From the NCBI GenBank assembly GCA_009693745.1, contig SHWR01000002.1:1-34052 (forward strand): a stretch of DNA of 34,052 nucleotides, read 5' to 3'. Source of the stretch: Candidatus Fonsibacter sp. GTDB lineage: Bacteria; Pseudomonadota; Alphaproteobacteria; Pelagibacterales; Pelagibacteraceae. A program made the translations under genes and the position numbers. Below are positions 25,440-32,364 of the stretch, piece after piece. Each line of letters starts with the position of its first letter. Within the stretch, counting starts at the first letter, position 1. The notes under the pieces were generated by a model. The model made no database searches. It was not told where the DNA came from and worked only from the letters and a program-made list of their open reading frames with translations.

Positions 25440-26210
25440 TTATAAAGTAAAAATTTCGTATCCATTATCAGTTATACCAACTGTGTGTTCAAATTGTGCT
25501 GACAAGGATTTATCTTTTGTAACAGCTGTCCAACCATCTTGTAATACTTTAGTATGATATTGTCCTAAATTAATCATCGGTTCAATTGTAAAAACCATAC
25601 CTTTTTTTATCTTCATTCCTTCACCTTTTTTTCCATAATGCAAAATATTAGGTTCTTCATGGAATGTTTTGCCAATTCCATGTCCGCAAAAATCTCTAAC
25701 AATAGAACAGCCATTGGACTCAGCATAGGATTGAATAGCAAACCCAATATCACCTAAATTAATTCCTGGTTTTAACATTTTAATACCTACCATCATGCTT
25801 TCGTAAGTTACCTTAATAAGCTTTTCTGCTTTGACAGAAATATTTCCAACAGGAAATGTTTTGCTAGTGTCACCATAATAACCATCTAATATTGAGGTAA
25901 TATCAACATTAACAATGTCTCCTTCATTCAAAACCTTATCACCCGGTATCCCGTGGCAGACTACATGATTAATAGAAGCGCATATTGATTTTGTATAACC
26001 TCTGTAGAACAAAGGAGCAGAAAATGCCCCATGATCATTTAAATATTTATTTGCTGCTTCATCAATAAAATCAGTTTTAACACCTGGCTTAATAAGTGCT
26101 TCTAAATATTCTAAAGCTCTAGCAGCGAGTTCTCCAGTTTTTTTTAAACCTTTAAAATCGATATCATTATATATTTTAACAGAAGAAGATCCTTTTTTTT
26201 CTATTTTCAT
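25440..26210 (-). CDS. map: Methionine aminopeptidase, type I
   Basis: This 256-residue cytosolic dimetal enzyme removes the initiator methionine. The pita-bread fold is recognisable from NHVVCHGIPGDKVLNEGDIVNVDITSILDGYYGDTSKTFPVG (His and two Asp metal ligands), DFCGHGIGKTFHEEPNILHYG (His ligand), MVFTIEPMINLG (Glu ligand) and SAQFEHTVGI (last Glu). Type Ia length without an insert or N-terminal zinc extension. The ATG at 26210 overlaps a TAA that terminates the read-through frame of sfsA, implying the two were once directly adjoining. The ordinary sfsA stop lies 92 bases upstream. Confidence 0.97.
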   Translation of the reverse strand: MKIEKKGSSSVKIYNDIDFKGLKKTGELAARALEYLEALIKPGVKTDFIDEAANKYLNDHGAFSAPLFYRGYTKSICASINHVVCHGIPGDKVLNEGDIVNVDITSILDGYYGDTSKTFPVGNISVKAEKLIKVTYESMMVGIKMLKPGINLGDIGFAIQSYAESNGCSIVRDFCGHGIGKTFHEEPNILHYGKKGEGMKIKKGMVFTIEPMINLGQYHTKVLQDGWTAVTKDKSLSAQFEHTVGITDNGYEIFTL

Positions 26211-26302
26211 TAAAATTTAATCTCAATTTTTTTGTTAATTATTATTTCTTTTTCAGTTACTTTACTTGAATAGCATAAAAATTTAACGCCTTTTTTTTTA
26301 GC
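26210..26302 (-). pseudogene. sfsA: Detached 3' end of sfsA, in frame after an internal TAA
   Basis: After the TAA at 26303-26305 the same frame continues for 30 sense codons (AKKKGVKFLCYSSKVTEKEI...) to a TAA at 26210-26212. The translated tail matches the SfsA C-terminal pattern, as in E. coli '..AQQRGVEILAYKAEIS..'. Including it gives 231 codons, close to E. coli SfsA at 234. The second TAA overlaps the map ATG as TAATG, the same junction used by other gene pairs here. This explains why the segment looks like an intergenic gap. A sequencing or assembly error remains possible. Confidence 0.75.
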
Positions 26303-26905
26303 TTATATAAAATTTTCATAGTATTTTTTATCAATATCTTTAGATATTTTAAAAAAATTACAATCTTCTCTTTGTATTAGAAATATCAGATAAGCTTGGT
26401 ACTCTTTTTCTTTAGCATTTATGAGTTCTAATAAATGCTTTTGCCCTCTAGTAGTCGGCGCATCAGGGAATTCAGCACAATCTTTTTCTCTTTTTAAAGT
26501 AACATTTTTAATCTCTACAAAAGCCTGTTGATTTTTGTTAGAAACTAAAAAATCAAATCTAGTATTGTTATTAAATTTTACCTCTCTTTGAATTTGATCA
26601 AACTTTTCAAGTTCTTTTATTTTTTTATTGATTAAAGCTTCCTCTATAATTTTGTTTGTTGAGTGTGTATTAACACCAACTTTTTTTTTATTATGCTCTA
26701 AGATTTCTAAAGTGTATTTTAATTTTCTTTCTGGATTTTTTGATACAGAAATCCACGCATATTCGTCTTTATTAAGAAGTCCCATCATAGACCCAGAATT
26801 TGGACAGTGAGCTGTGAGAATTTCTTCATTTAATAGAACGTCTACAAAGAATCTTTTGTATCTTTTTATGAATTTTGTTTTAATTAGAGGAGTGTCAAAT
26901 TTCAT
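26303..26905 (-). CDS. sfsA: SfsA family protein, prematurely stopped
   Basis: The 200-residue ORF matches SfsA: MKFDTPLIKTKFIKRYKRFFVDV at the N-terminus (OB-like domain), HCPNSGSMMGLL, and a nuclease-like segment RFDFLVSNKNQQAFVEIKNVTL with a D...ExK arrangement, then EFPDAPTTRGQKHLLEL. SfsA was named for sugar fermentation stimulation. Its fold resembles PD-(D/E)xK nucleases, and its cellular role is not firmly settled. The ORF track begins at 26923 (MILILLM), but ATG 26905 gives the conserved start. The protein stops at YYENFI, about 30 residues short of family length, and the missing residues follow in the same frame (see the next-lower entry). The truncated core retains the putative nuclease motifs but loses the C-terminal strand region. 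It is divergent from the CinA-like gene with 22 bp between ATGs. Confidence 0.85.
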   Translation of the reverse strand: MKFDTPLIKTKFIKRYKRFFVDVLLNEEILTAHCPNSGSMMGLLNKDEYAWISVSKNPERKLKYTLEILEHNKKKVGVNTHSTNKIIEEALINKKIKELEKFDQIQREVKFNNNTRFDFLVSNKNQQAFVEIKNVTLKREKDCAEFPDAPTTRGQKHLLELINAKEKEYQAYLIFLIQREDCNFFKISKDIDKKYYENFI

Positions 26906-26927
26906 TAAAAGTATTAATATCATTTAG

Positions 26928-27674
26928 ATGTCTTCAAGAAATAAAAAAAAAAGAATTCTCGCTGCTATTTTAATAATTGGGGATGAAATTTTATCTGGCA
27001 GAACTCAAGATACTAACACATCATTTCTTGCCAAATGGCTTAATGAAAGAGGAGTTCAGCTAAAAGAAGTCAGAATTATTCCTGATGAACTCAATACAAT
27101 TGTGTTCTCGGTAAATCTGTTAAGAAAAAAATATGATTATTTATTTACAACAGGTGGAATTGGACCGACGCATGACGATATTACGTCCTTTGCAATTTCA
27201 AAAGCATTTAAAAAAAAATATGAATATAATAAAGAGGCTTATAAAATTTTAGAGAGGCATTATAAAGATTCTTATTTTAATGAAGCACGAAAAAAAATGG
27301 CAAAGATGCCAAGAGGTGCAGGATTAATTTATAATCCTTCTAGTTCAGCACCTGGTTTTTACGTAAAAAATGTTTTTACACTACCTGGAGTTCCCGCAAT
27401 CCTACAATCAATGATGTCTTTTATAGAAAAATTAATAATTGGGGGCAAGAAAGTGTATAGCGTAACTGTGCAAGTAAATTTGCTTGAAAGCAAAATAGGA
27501 AAAGACCTAGGAAAGTTGCAAAAGAAATTCAAAGATTTAAGTCTTGGTAGTTACCCTTTTTTTCAATCAGGAAAAATAGGCACTGCTATTGTTATAAGAG
27601 GTTATTCTGAGAAAAAAATACAAAAGTGCAAAATTATTTTAGATAAAATTTTAAAGAAAATTAAAAAATTTTAA
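26928..27674 (+). CDS. CinA N-terminal/MoaB-like molybdopterin-binding domain protein
   Basis: This 248-residue protein of the competence/damage-inducible protein A family (COG1058-type) shows AILIIGDEILSGRTQDTNTSFLAKWLNERG and YLFTTGGIGPTHDDITSFAISKAF, the conserved MoCF-fold phosphate-binding and TTGGIGPT motifs. MPRGAGLIYNPSSSAPGFYVKNVFTLPGVP follows. It lacks the C-terminal nicotinamide-nucleotide amidase (CinA-C) domain of full-length CinA (about 410 residues). The N-terminal domain in some bacteria has ADP-ribose pyrophosphatase-like activity; whether that holds here is unknown. It overlaps the next gene as TAATG. Confidence 0.85.
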   Translation: MSSRNKKKRILAAILIIGDEILSGRTQDTNTSFLAKWLNERGVQLKEVRIIPDELNTIVFSVNLLRKKYDYLFTTGGIGPTHDDITSFAISKAFKKKYEYNKEAYKILERHYKDSYFNEARKKMAKMPRGAGLIYNPSSSAPGFYVKNVFTLPGVPAILQSMMSFIEKLIIGGKKVYSVTVQVNLLESKIGKDLGKLQKKFKDLSLGSYPFFQSGKIGTAIVIRGYSEKKIQKCKIILDKILKKIKKF

Positions 27675-28234
27675 TGGATAAAGATCGTGAGTTATCCAAG
27701 TTAAAAAATTCAATATTAAAATTTAATAAGAATTTTCCTGGGAAAAATTTAGTTTTTTCAGATGGAAATAAAGATGCGAAAGTAATGATAATAGGCGAGG
27801 CACCCGGCAAAACAGAAGATAAATTACAAAAACCTTTTGTTGGTAGAGCAGGAAAACTTTTAGATAGTCTTCTGGAATCTATTCGTCTTGATAGATCAAA
27901 AGTTTATATAACTAACGTAGTAAATTATAGACCTGATAAAAATAGAAAACCTAAGCCTGAAGAAATAAATGAATTTAAAAAACTACTGTTCAAACATATA
28001 GAGATTATAAGTCCCAAATGCATTTTATTGCTTGGAGCAACCGCAGCAACAGCAGTTTTAAATCATATTGGTCCATTAAGCGAAGTAAGAGGTAAATGGA
28101 AAAATATAAAAATTATAAATTCTTATTTTGATATTTTTACTACTTTTCATCCTGCATTTTTATTAAGACAGCCTGATCAAAAAAAATCTACATTGGAAGA
28201 TTTACTTGAGTTTAAAAGAAAATTAAGCAGTTAA
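27674..28234 (+). CDS. Family 4-like uracil-DNA glycosylase lacking iron-sulfur cysteines
   Basis: This 186-residue uracil-DNA glycosylase superfamily protein has IIGEAPGKTEDKLQKPFVGRAGKLLD (GEAPG at 41-45, the catalytic water and uracil-binding motif) and FHPAFLLRQP (159-165, motif with catalytic His). VYITNVVNYRPDKNRKPKPEE lies between. In Thermus family 4 enzymes four cysteines bind [4Fe-4S]. The third and fourth fall at Tyr85 and Phe101 here, and the N-terminal CxxC is absent; the protein has one Cys in all (Cys116). It therefore should not bind that cluster. It is shorter than many relatives. Its start overlaps the CinA-like stop (TAATG). The role is base-excision repair of deaminated cytosine if activity is retained. 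Confidence 0.85.
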   Translation: MDKDRELSKLKNSILKFNKNFPGKNLVFSDGNKDAKVMIIGEAPGKTEDKLQKPFVGRAGKLLDSLLESIRLDRSKVYITNVVNYRPDKNRKPKPEEINEFKKLLFKHIEIISPKCILLLGATAATAVLNHIGPLSEVRGKWKNIKIINSYFDIFTTFHPAFLLRQPDQKKSTLEDLLEFKRKLSS

Positions 28235-28249
28235 ATTATTTATTTCTAC

Positions 28250-28278
28250 TTAACAAGCCCATGTATTTTCATTATAAG
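28250..28278 (+). promoter_or_regulatory. Probable promoter of tRNA-Leu
   Basis: TTAACA (28250-28255) and TATAAG (28273-28278) are separated by 17 bp, placing the start near 28285, about 9 bases before the mature tRNA 5' end. It is positioned after the glycosylase stop and could also drive the lipoprotein gene. Confidence 0.5.
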
Positions 28279-28293
28279 CATTACAACACTAAA

Positions 28294-28380
28294 GCCCTCG
28301 TGGTGGAATTGGTAGACACAAAGGACTTAAAATCCTTGCCCTTTTTGGGAGTGCCGGTTCAAGTCCGGCCGAGGGCACCA
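28294..28380 (+). tRNA. tRNA-Leu (anticodon UAA)
   Basis: The 87-base gene folds as a class II tRNA. The acceptor stem is GCCCTCG/CGAGGGC. The D-arm contains TGGTAGACAC. The anticodon stem AAGGA/TCCTT (28321-28325 and 28333-28337) encloses loop CTTAAAA with anticodon TAA at 28328-28330. A long variable arm (GCCCTTTTTGGGAGT) and T-arm GCCGGTTCAAGTCCGGC follow. CCA is encoded at 28378-28380. Long variable arm and UAA anticodon identify leucine, reading UUA/UUG, the codons most used in this AT-rich window. Confidence 0.97.
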
Positions 28381-28385
28381 CATTT

Positions 28386-28751
28386 ATGAGAATATTATTT
28401 ATTCTTTTGTTATTAGTATCTTGCTCTAAAGATGTAAAAGTTCCATTTATTAGCAAAGATCCGGCAAAACCAATTAATGTTATAATTGAGAATGAATTTG
28501 ATATTACATATTCATTATCAACATTAGTAAGACAAAATAATGATGTTTGTCAGATATCTTTAGAAATTAAGAACATTTCTAAAGAAGAAAAAAGAAATTC
28601 ATTATCAATAGAAGCTTATTCTTTTGCAGACAAAAAATATGAAGCTTTTGTTGTAGAAAAAAGATCAAAACCCAATGAAGTTGTAAATTCTGTTGTTCAA
28701 TTTAATGGAATTAATTGTGGAAATGTTAAAAAAATAAATTTTTATAAATAA
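28386..28751 (+). CDS. Small predicted lipoprotein of unknown function
   Basis: This 121-residue protein opens with a short lipoprotein signal peptide, MRILFILLLLVSCSKD; the lipobox LVSC gives lipidated Cys13. Only one basic residue precedes the hydrophobic core, which is compact but acceptable. The mature part is mostly beta-strand-like with charged surface, and it carries Cys residues in NDVCQIS and NGINCGNV that could pair in the periplasm. The start lies 5 bases after the encoded CCA of tRNA-Leu, with no terminator between. It probably shares that transcript and is released by tRNA processing. It is convergent with parE (2 bases between stops). I do not recognise the family. Confidence 0.75.
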   Translation: MRILFILLLLVSCSKDVKVPFISKDPAKPINVIIENEFDITYSLSTLVRQNNDVCQISLEIKNISKEEKRNSLSIEAYSFADKKYEAFVVEKRSKPNEVVNSVVQFNGINCGNVKKINFYK

Positions 28752-28753
28752 TA

Positions 28754-30691
28754 TTATAAGTCTATATTTTTAACTTTCGGTGCGTTTTCTTCTATAAATT
28801 TTAGTCTTAAATCTGCGTTTTTTCCCATAATATTTGAAATTAATTTATTTGTTTTTTTGTAATCACTCGTTGGAACAGTTACTCTAATTAAAGATCTGGT
28901 ATTAATGTCCATTGTTGTTTCTTTTAATTGCTGAGCCATCATTTCACCTAATCCCTTAAATCTACTTATTTCGATTTTAGATCCTTTTTTAAGATTTTTT
29001 AACAATTTATCTTTTTCAATGTCGTTTCTCACATAATAAATTTGGTTAGATATAGTGAGTTTATAAAGTGGAGGAACTGCAAGATACAAATGTCCATTTT
29101 TAATTAAATTTGGCATTTCACAAAAAAAGAAAGTTAAAAGTAAACTCGCGATGTGATCACCATCAACATCGGCATCAGTCATAATAATTACTTTTTCGTA
29201 TCTTAAATCTTTATCAACGTACTTTTCTCTTCTTTGACAGCCAAGCGCTTGAAGTAAGTTTGATATTTCAGTATTAGCTAATATTTTTGCAGTATTAGAA
29301 TTTTTAACATTTAATATTTTTCCTCTCAAAGGAAGGATAGCTTGAAAATTTCGATCACGAGCTTGTTTTGCAGAACCCCCAGCAGAATCACCTTCAACTA
29401 TAAATAACTCTGTACCCTCAACTTTTGAACTAGTGCAATCTGCAAGTTTTCCTGGCAAACGTATTTTTCTTGTCGCACTTTGTCTTCCAACATCAAGATT
29501 TTGATCAAGTAGATTTTTTTCTCTTATTTTTCCCTCAATAAAAGTAAGGATAGAATTTGATGCTTTTGGATGTTGATTAAACCAATCTTCAACTGACTTT
29601 GCTATAGAAGTGTCGCAGTATTTTTGAATATAAGCGGAGGATAATCTTGATTTAGTTTGTCCTTCAAATTCTGGATTATTGATAAAAATAGATAGAATGT
29701 AACTTGTATTAGATAGTATTTCATCAGCACTAGCATTCGCTACTAGTTTGTTATTTTTGAATTTTGCAATTTTTCTTATAGACTTAGCAACACCGGATCT
29801 AAAACCTTGTTCATGGGTTCCACCATTTGTAGTTAATACTGAGTTGCAAAATGAAATTTTAAATTCAGAAATTTCATTGTGCCATTGGATTGCAAATTCA
29901 AACTTTTCTTTAGCGTCTTCAAAATTATTTTTATGATGACATGTCTTATCATTTATTTTGTTAAAATTTTTTGTTTCACTATCTAGATATTCTACAATAC
30001 CATCTGGAAAAAAAAGCTTTGCACTATTAGGAGTGTCGTCTTTTCTATTAATTAAAGCTCTGTCACATTCCCAATGTATCGTGATACCTTTAACTAAATA
30101 AGCCTTACTTTTACAAAGATTGTATAATTTATTTGGAACAAAGCTTAGTTCTTTCCCAAAAATTTCTTTATCAGGAATAAATGTAACTTGAGTACCATTT
30201 TTAATCTTGGATTTTCCTTTTTTAGTTAATTTATTTAAAGGTTTACCTTTAGAGTAATTTTGTTCAAAAATAGTAGAGTTTTTAAAGACTTCTACCTTTA
30301 ATTTCTCAGACAAAGCATTAACAACCGAAAGACCAACCCCATGCAAACCTGCAGAAGTAGAGTAGGTTCCTTCTTTAAATTTTCCACCCGAATGTAATGT
30401 TGTCATTACTATTTCAAGAGCAGTTTTATTTTTCTTTGGATGCTTATCTAATGGAATTCCTCTTCCATCATCAGTTACCGTTAACGATTTATCTTTATTT
30501 AGTTTTACATAAATATGCTTTGCATGACCTGCTGTAACTTCATCCATTGAGTTATCAATGATTTCTGTTGCTAGATGATGCAATGCAGACTCGTCTGTAC
30601 CGCCAATGTACATTCCGGGTCTTTTTCTAACAGGTTCTAGACCCTCTAGAATTTCAATATCTTTAGCGGAATAATTGTTATTTTTTACCAC
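28754..30691 (-). CDS. parE: DNA topoisomerase IV subunit B
   Basis: This 645-residue GHKL ATPase subunit powers DNA decatenation with ParC. ATP site: EIIDNSMDEVTAGHAKH, VTDDGRGIPLDKH and SAGLHGVGLSVVNALSE. TOPRIM region: FIVEGDSAGGSAKQARDRNFQAILPLRGKILNV and IMTDADVDGDHIASLLLTFF. RKRPGMYIGGTDESALHHL and the absence of a large TOPRIM insertion favour ParE over GyrB, though gyrB elsewhere would confirm it. The start is GTG (30691): an in-frame TGA lies just upstream and no ATG is in frame near the conserved N-terminus. It is transcribed in the same direction as glnA but separated from it by an intrinsic terminator. Confidence 0.93.
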   Translation of the reverse strand: MVKNNNYSAKDIEILEGLEPVRKRPGMYIGGTDESALHHLATEIIDNSMDEVTAGHAKHIYVKLNKDKSLTVTDDGRGIPLDKHPKKNKTALEIVMTTLHSGGKFKEGTYSTSAGLHGVGLSVVNALSEKLKVEVFKNSTIFEQNYSKGKPLNKLTKKGKSKIKNGTQVTFIPDKEIFGKELSFVPNKLYNLCKSKAYLVKGITIHWECDRALINRKDDTPNSAKLFFPDGIVEYLDSETKNFNKINDKTCHHKNNFEDAKEKFEFAIQWHNEISEFKISFCNSVLTTNGGTHEQGFRSGVAKSIRKIAKFKNNKLVANASADEILSNTSYILSIFINNPEFEGQTKSRLSSAYIQKYCDTSIAKSVEDWFNQHPKASNSILTFIEGKIREKNLLDQNLDVGRQSATRKIRLPGKLADCTSSKVEGTELFIVEGDSAGGSAKQARDRNFQAILPLRGKILNVKNSNTAKILANTEISNLLQALGCQRREKYVDKDLRYEKVIIMTDADVDGDHIASLLLTFFFCEMPNLIKNGHLYLAVPPLYKLTISNQIYYVRNDIEKDKLLKNLKKGSKIEISRFKGLGEMMAQQLKETTMDINTRSLIRVTVPTSDYKKTNKLISNIMGKNADLRLKFIEENAPKVKNIDL

Positions 30692-30747
30692 ATATCAAGC
30701 ATTAGATTAATTTATGAAAAAATATAGACGTAAATTTTATTTTAAGT

Positions 30748-30783
30748 AAAAAAAAACCCCGTATTTTTAGATACGGGGTTTTT
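30748..30783 (-). terminator. Rho-independent terminator after glnA
   Basis: A perfect 13-bp stem, AAAAACCCCGTAT (30752-30764) and ATACGGGGTTTTT (30771-30783), encloses a 6-base loop. On the minus strand the stem is followed by a T run (complement of the A's from 30748). It sits 19 bases beyond the glnA stop and isolates glnA from parE. It is the clearest terminator in the window. Confidence 0.9.
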
Positions 30784-30802
30784 AAATTTTAAAATATTGT
30801 AA

Positions 30803-32212
30803 TTAACAGCTGTAATACATTTGGTATTCAACTGGATGAGGAGTGTGTTCCACATTATACACTTCTGTCATCTTTAACTCGATGTAGGCGTCAATCTGAT
30901 CATCAGTGAACACCCCACCAGAAGTCAAAAATCCTCTATCTTTGTCCAAATTTTCTAAAGCTTCTCTTAAAGAACCACAAACTTGAGGAACTCCCTTAAG
31001 TTCTTCAGCTGATAAAGAGTATAGGTCTTTATCAAATGGTTTTCCTGGATCAATTTTATTTTTAATTCCATCAATACCAGCCATTAACATAGAAGCAAAA
31101 GCTAGATATGGATTTCCAGCAGCATCTGGAAATCTAACTTCAACTCTTTTTCCTTTTGGATTAGAGCTAAAAGGTATTCTGCAGCTTGCAGATCTATTTC
31201 TTGCAGAGTATGCAAGAATAACCGGAGCTTCAAATCCAGGAATTAATCTTTTGTAGCTGTTAGTAGTTGAATTAGTAAAAGCATTTAATGCTTTTGCGTG
31301 CTTTATAATTCCACCTATATAATAAAGACACTCTTGAGAAAGTCCTGCGTACTTATCTCCAGCAAAAAGTGGCTTACCAGCTTTCCAAATAGATTGATGA
31401 CAATGCATACCTGATCCATTGTCTCCTTTAATTGGTTTTGCCATAAACGTTGCAGTTTTTCCAAATGAGTGAGCAACCATCTGAACTGCATATTTATAAA
31501 TTTGCATATTGTCAGCGTTACGTACCATTGTATCAAACATTGTACCTAATTCATGCTGTGAAGGAGCAACTTCATGGTGATGCTTTTCAACTTTAACGCC
31601 CATATCTTTCATTGCTTTTAATGCTTCTGCTCTTAAATCCTGACAGCTATCAACCGGAGGCACTGGAAAATAACCGCCTTTAACAACTGGTCTATGACCC
31701 ATGTTTCCATTCGGATATTCTTTATCACCGTTATAAGGACCTTCGTTACTGTCAACTTGGAAAGACACTTTTTGCATAGTGTTAGAAATTTTAACATCAT
31801 CAAAAATGAAAAATTCTGGCTCAGGTCCAAAGTATATAGTATCACCGATTCCGGTAGTTTTTAAATATGCTTCAGCTTTCTTTGCGATAGATCTAGGATC
31901 TCTCTCGTAGTAATCTTTTTTTATTGGATCCATAATATCACAAAATATAACTAGAGTATTGTGTGAAGTGAAGGGATCAACAAATGTTCTCGATAAATCT
32001 GGCTTTAAAATCATATCAGATTCATTAATTGCCTTCCATCCAGCAATAGACGAGCCATCAAAAAATGTTCCGTCATTTAAAAACTCTTCATCAATAGTTG
32101 TTAAGTCCTGAGTCATATGTTGAAGTTTTCCTCTCGGATCAGTAAATCTTAAATCTACAAACTCTATTTCTTTTTCTTTAATTAATTTTAATATGTCTGT
32201 TGCAGCACTCAT
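30803..32212 (-). CDS. glnA: Glutamine synthetase, type I
   Basis: This 469-residue GSI enzyme makes glutamine from glutamate, ammonia and ATP and is the main ammonium-assimilation enzyme. [15 protein letters not shown] and [22 protein letters not shown] belong to the N-terminal beta-grasp domain. [58 protein letters not shown] and [17 protein letters not shown] line the active site. Tyr398 in DKDLYSL matches the adenylylated Tyr397 of E. coli GlnA, so GlnE-type regulation is expected. The C-terminus [11 protein letters not shown] is typical. A strong AGGGAG lies 6 bases upstream of the ATG. It supplies glutamine used by PurQ and GlmS in this same window. Confidence 0.98.
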   Translation of the reverse strand: MSAATDILKLIKEKEIEFVDLRFTDPRGKLQHMTQDLTTIDEEFLNDGTFFDGSSIAGWKAINESDMILKPDLSRTFVDPFTSHNTLVIFCDIMDPIKKDYYERDPRSIAKKAEAYLKTTGIGDTIYFGPEPEFFIFDDVKISNTMQKVSFQVDSNEGPYNGDKEYPNGNMGHRPVVKGGYFPVPPVDSCQDLRAEALKAMKDMGVKVEKHHHEVAPSQHELGTMFDTMVRNADNMQIYKYAVQMVAHSFGKTATFMAKPIKGDNGSGMHCHQSIWKAGKPLFAGDKYAGLSQECLYYIGGIIKHAKALNAFTNSTTNSYKRLIPGFEAPVILAYSARNRSASCRIPFSSNPKGKRVEVRFPDAAGNPYLAFASMLMAGIDGIKNKIDPGKPFDKDLYSLSAEELKGVPQVCGSLREALENLDKDRGFLTSGGVFTDDQIDAYIELKMTEVYNVEHTPHPVEYQMYYSC

Positions 32213-32364
32213 TAATTTCTCCCTTTATTGATTATTAATCTTGTTTTTATTTTTTTATTGTAGATGTACTATAATTATAAGCAATAAATTCCATTGTTTT
32301 TTAGTTATGCCAGGTATGCATAATAGCGAAAGTACAAATTAAACTGTAGATTGATTTTTTAGAA
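32213..32364. promoter_or_regulatory. Divergent regulatory region between glnA and nnrED
   Basis: This 152-bp gap holds the glnA ribosome site (AGGGAG on the minus strand, 32219-32224). A TATAAT on the minus strand (32274-32279) could be the glnA -10. A CATAAT on the plus strand (32319-32324) follows a TTGTTT (32294-32299) for nnrED, with a loose 19-bp spacer. ATGCCAGGTATGCAT (32307-32321) has short inverted ends ATGC/GCAT and a TATGC direct repeat, so it may be a regulator site. No NtrC dyad (TGC-N11-GCA) or sigma-54 element is convincing. Confidence 0.35.

Noticed and set aside
26291-26300. Frameshift in the 9-A run as the cause of sfsA truncation
   Set aside because: The tail is in the same frame as the main ORF; the interruption is the TAA itself, not a change in the homopolymer length.
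32213-32364. glnA-type glutamine riboswitch or sigma-54/NtrC sites upstream of glnA
   Set aside because: I could not find the conserved glutamine-riboswitch core or a TGC-N11-GCA or TGGC-N8-TTGC arrangement; only a short partial dyad is present.
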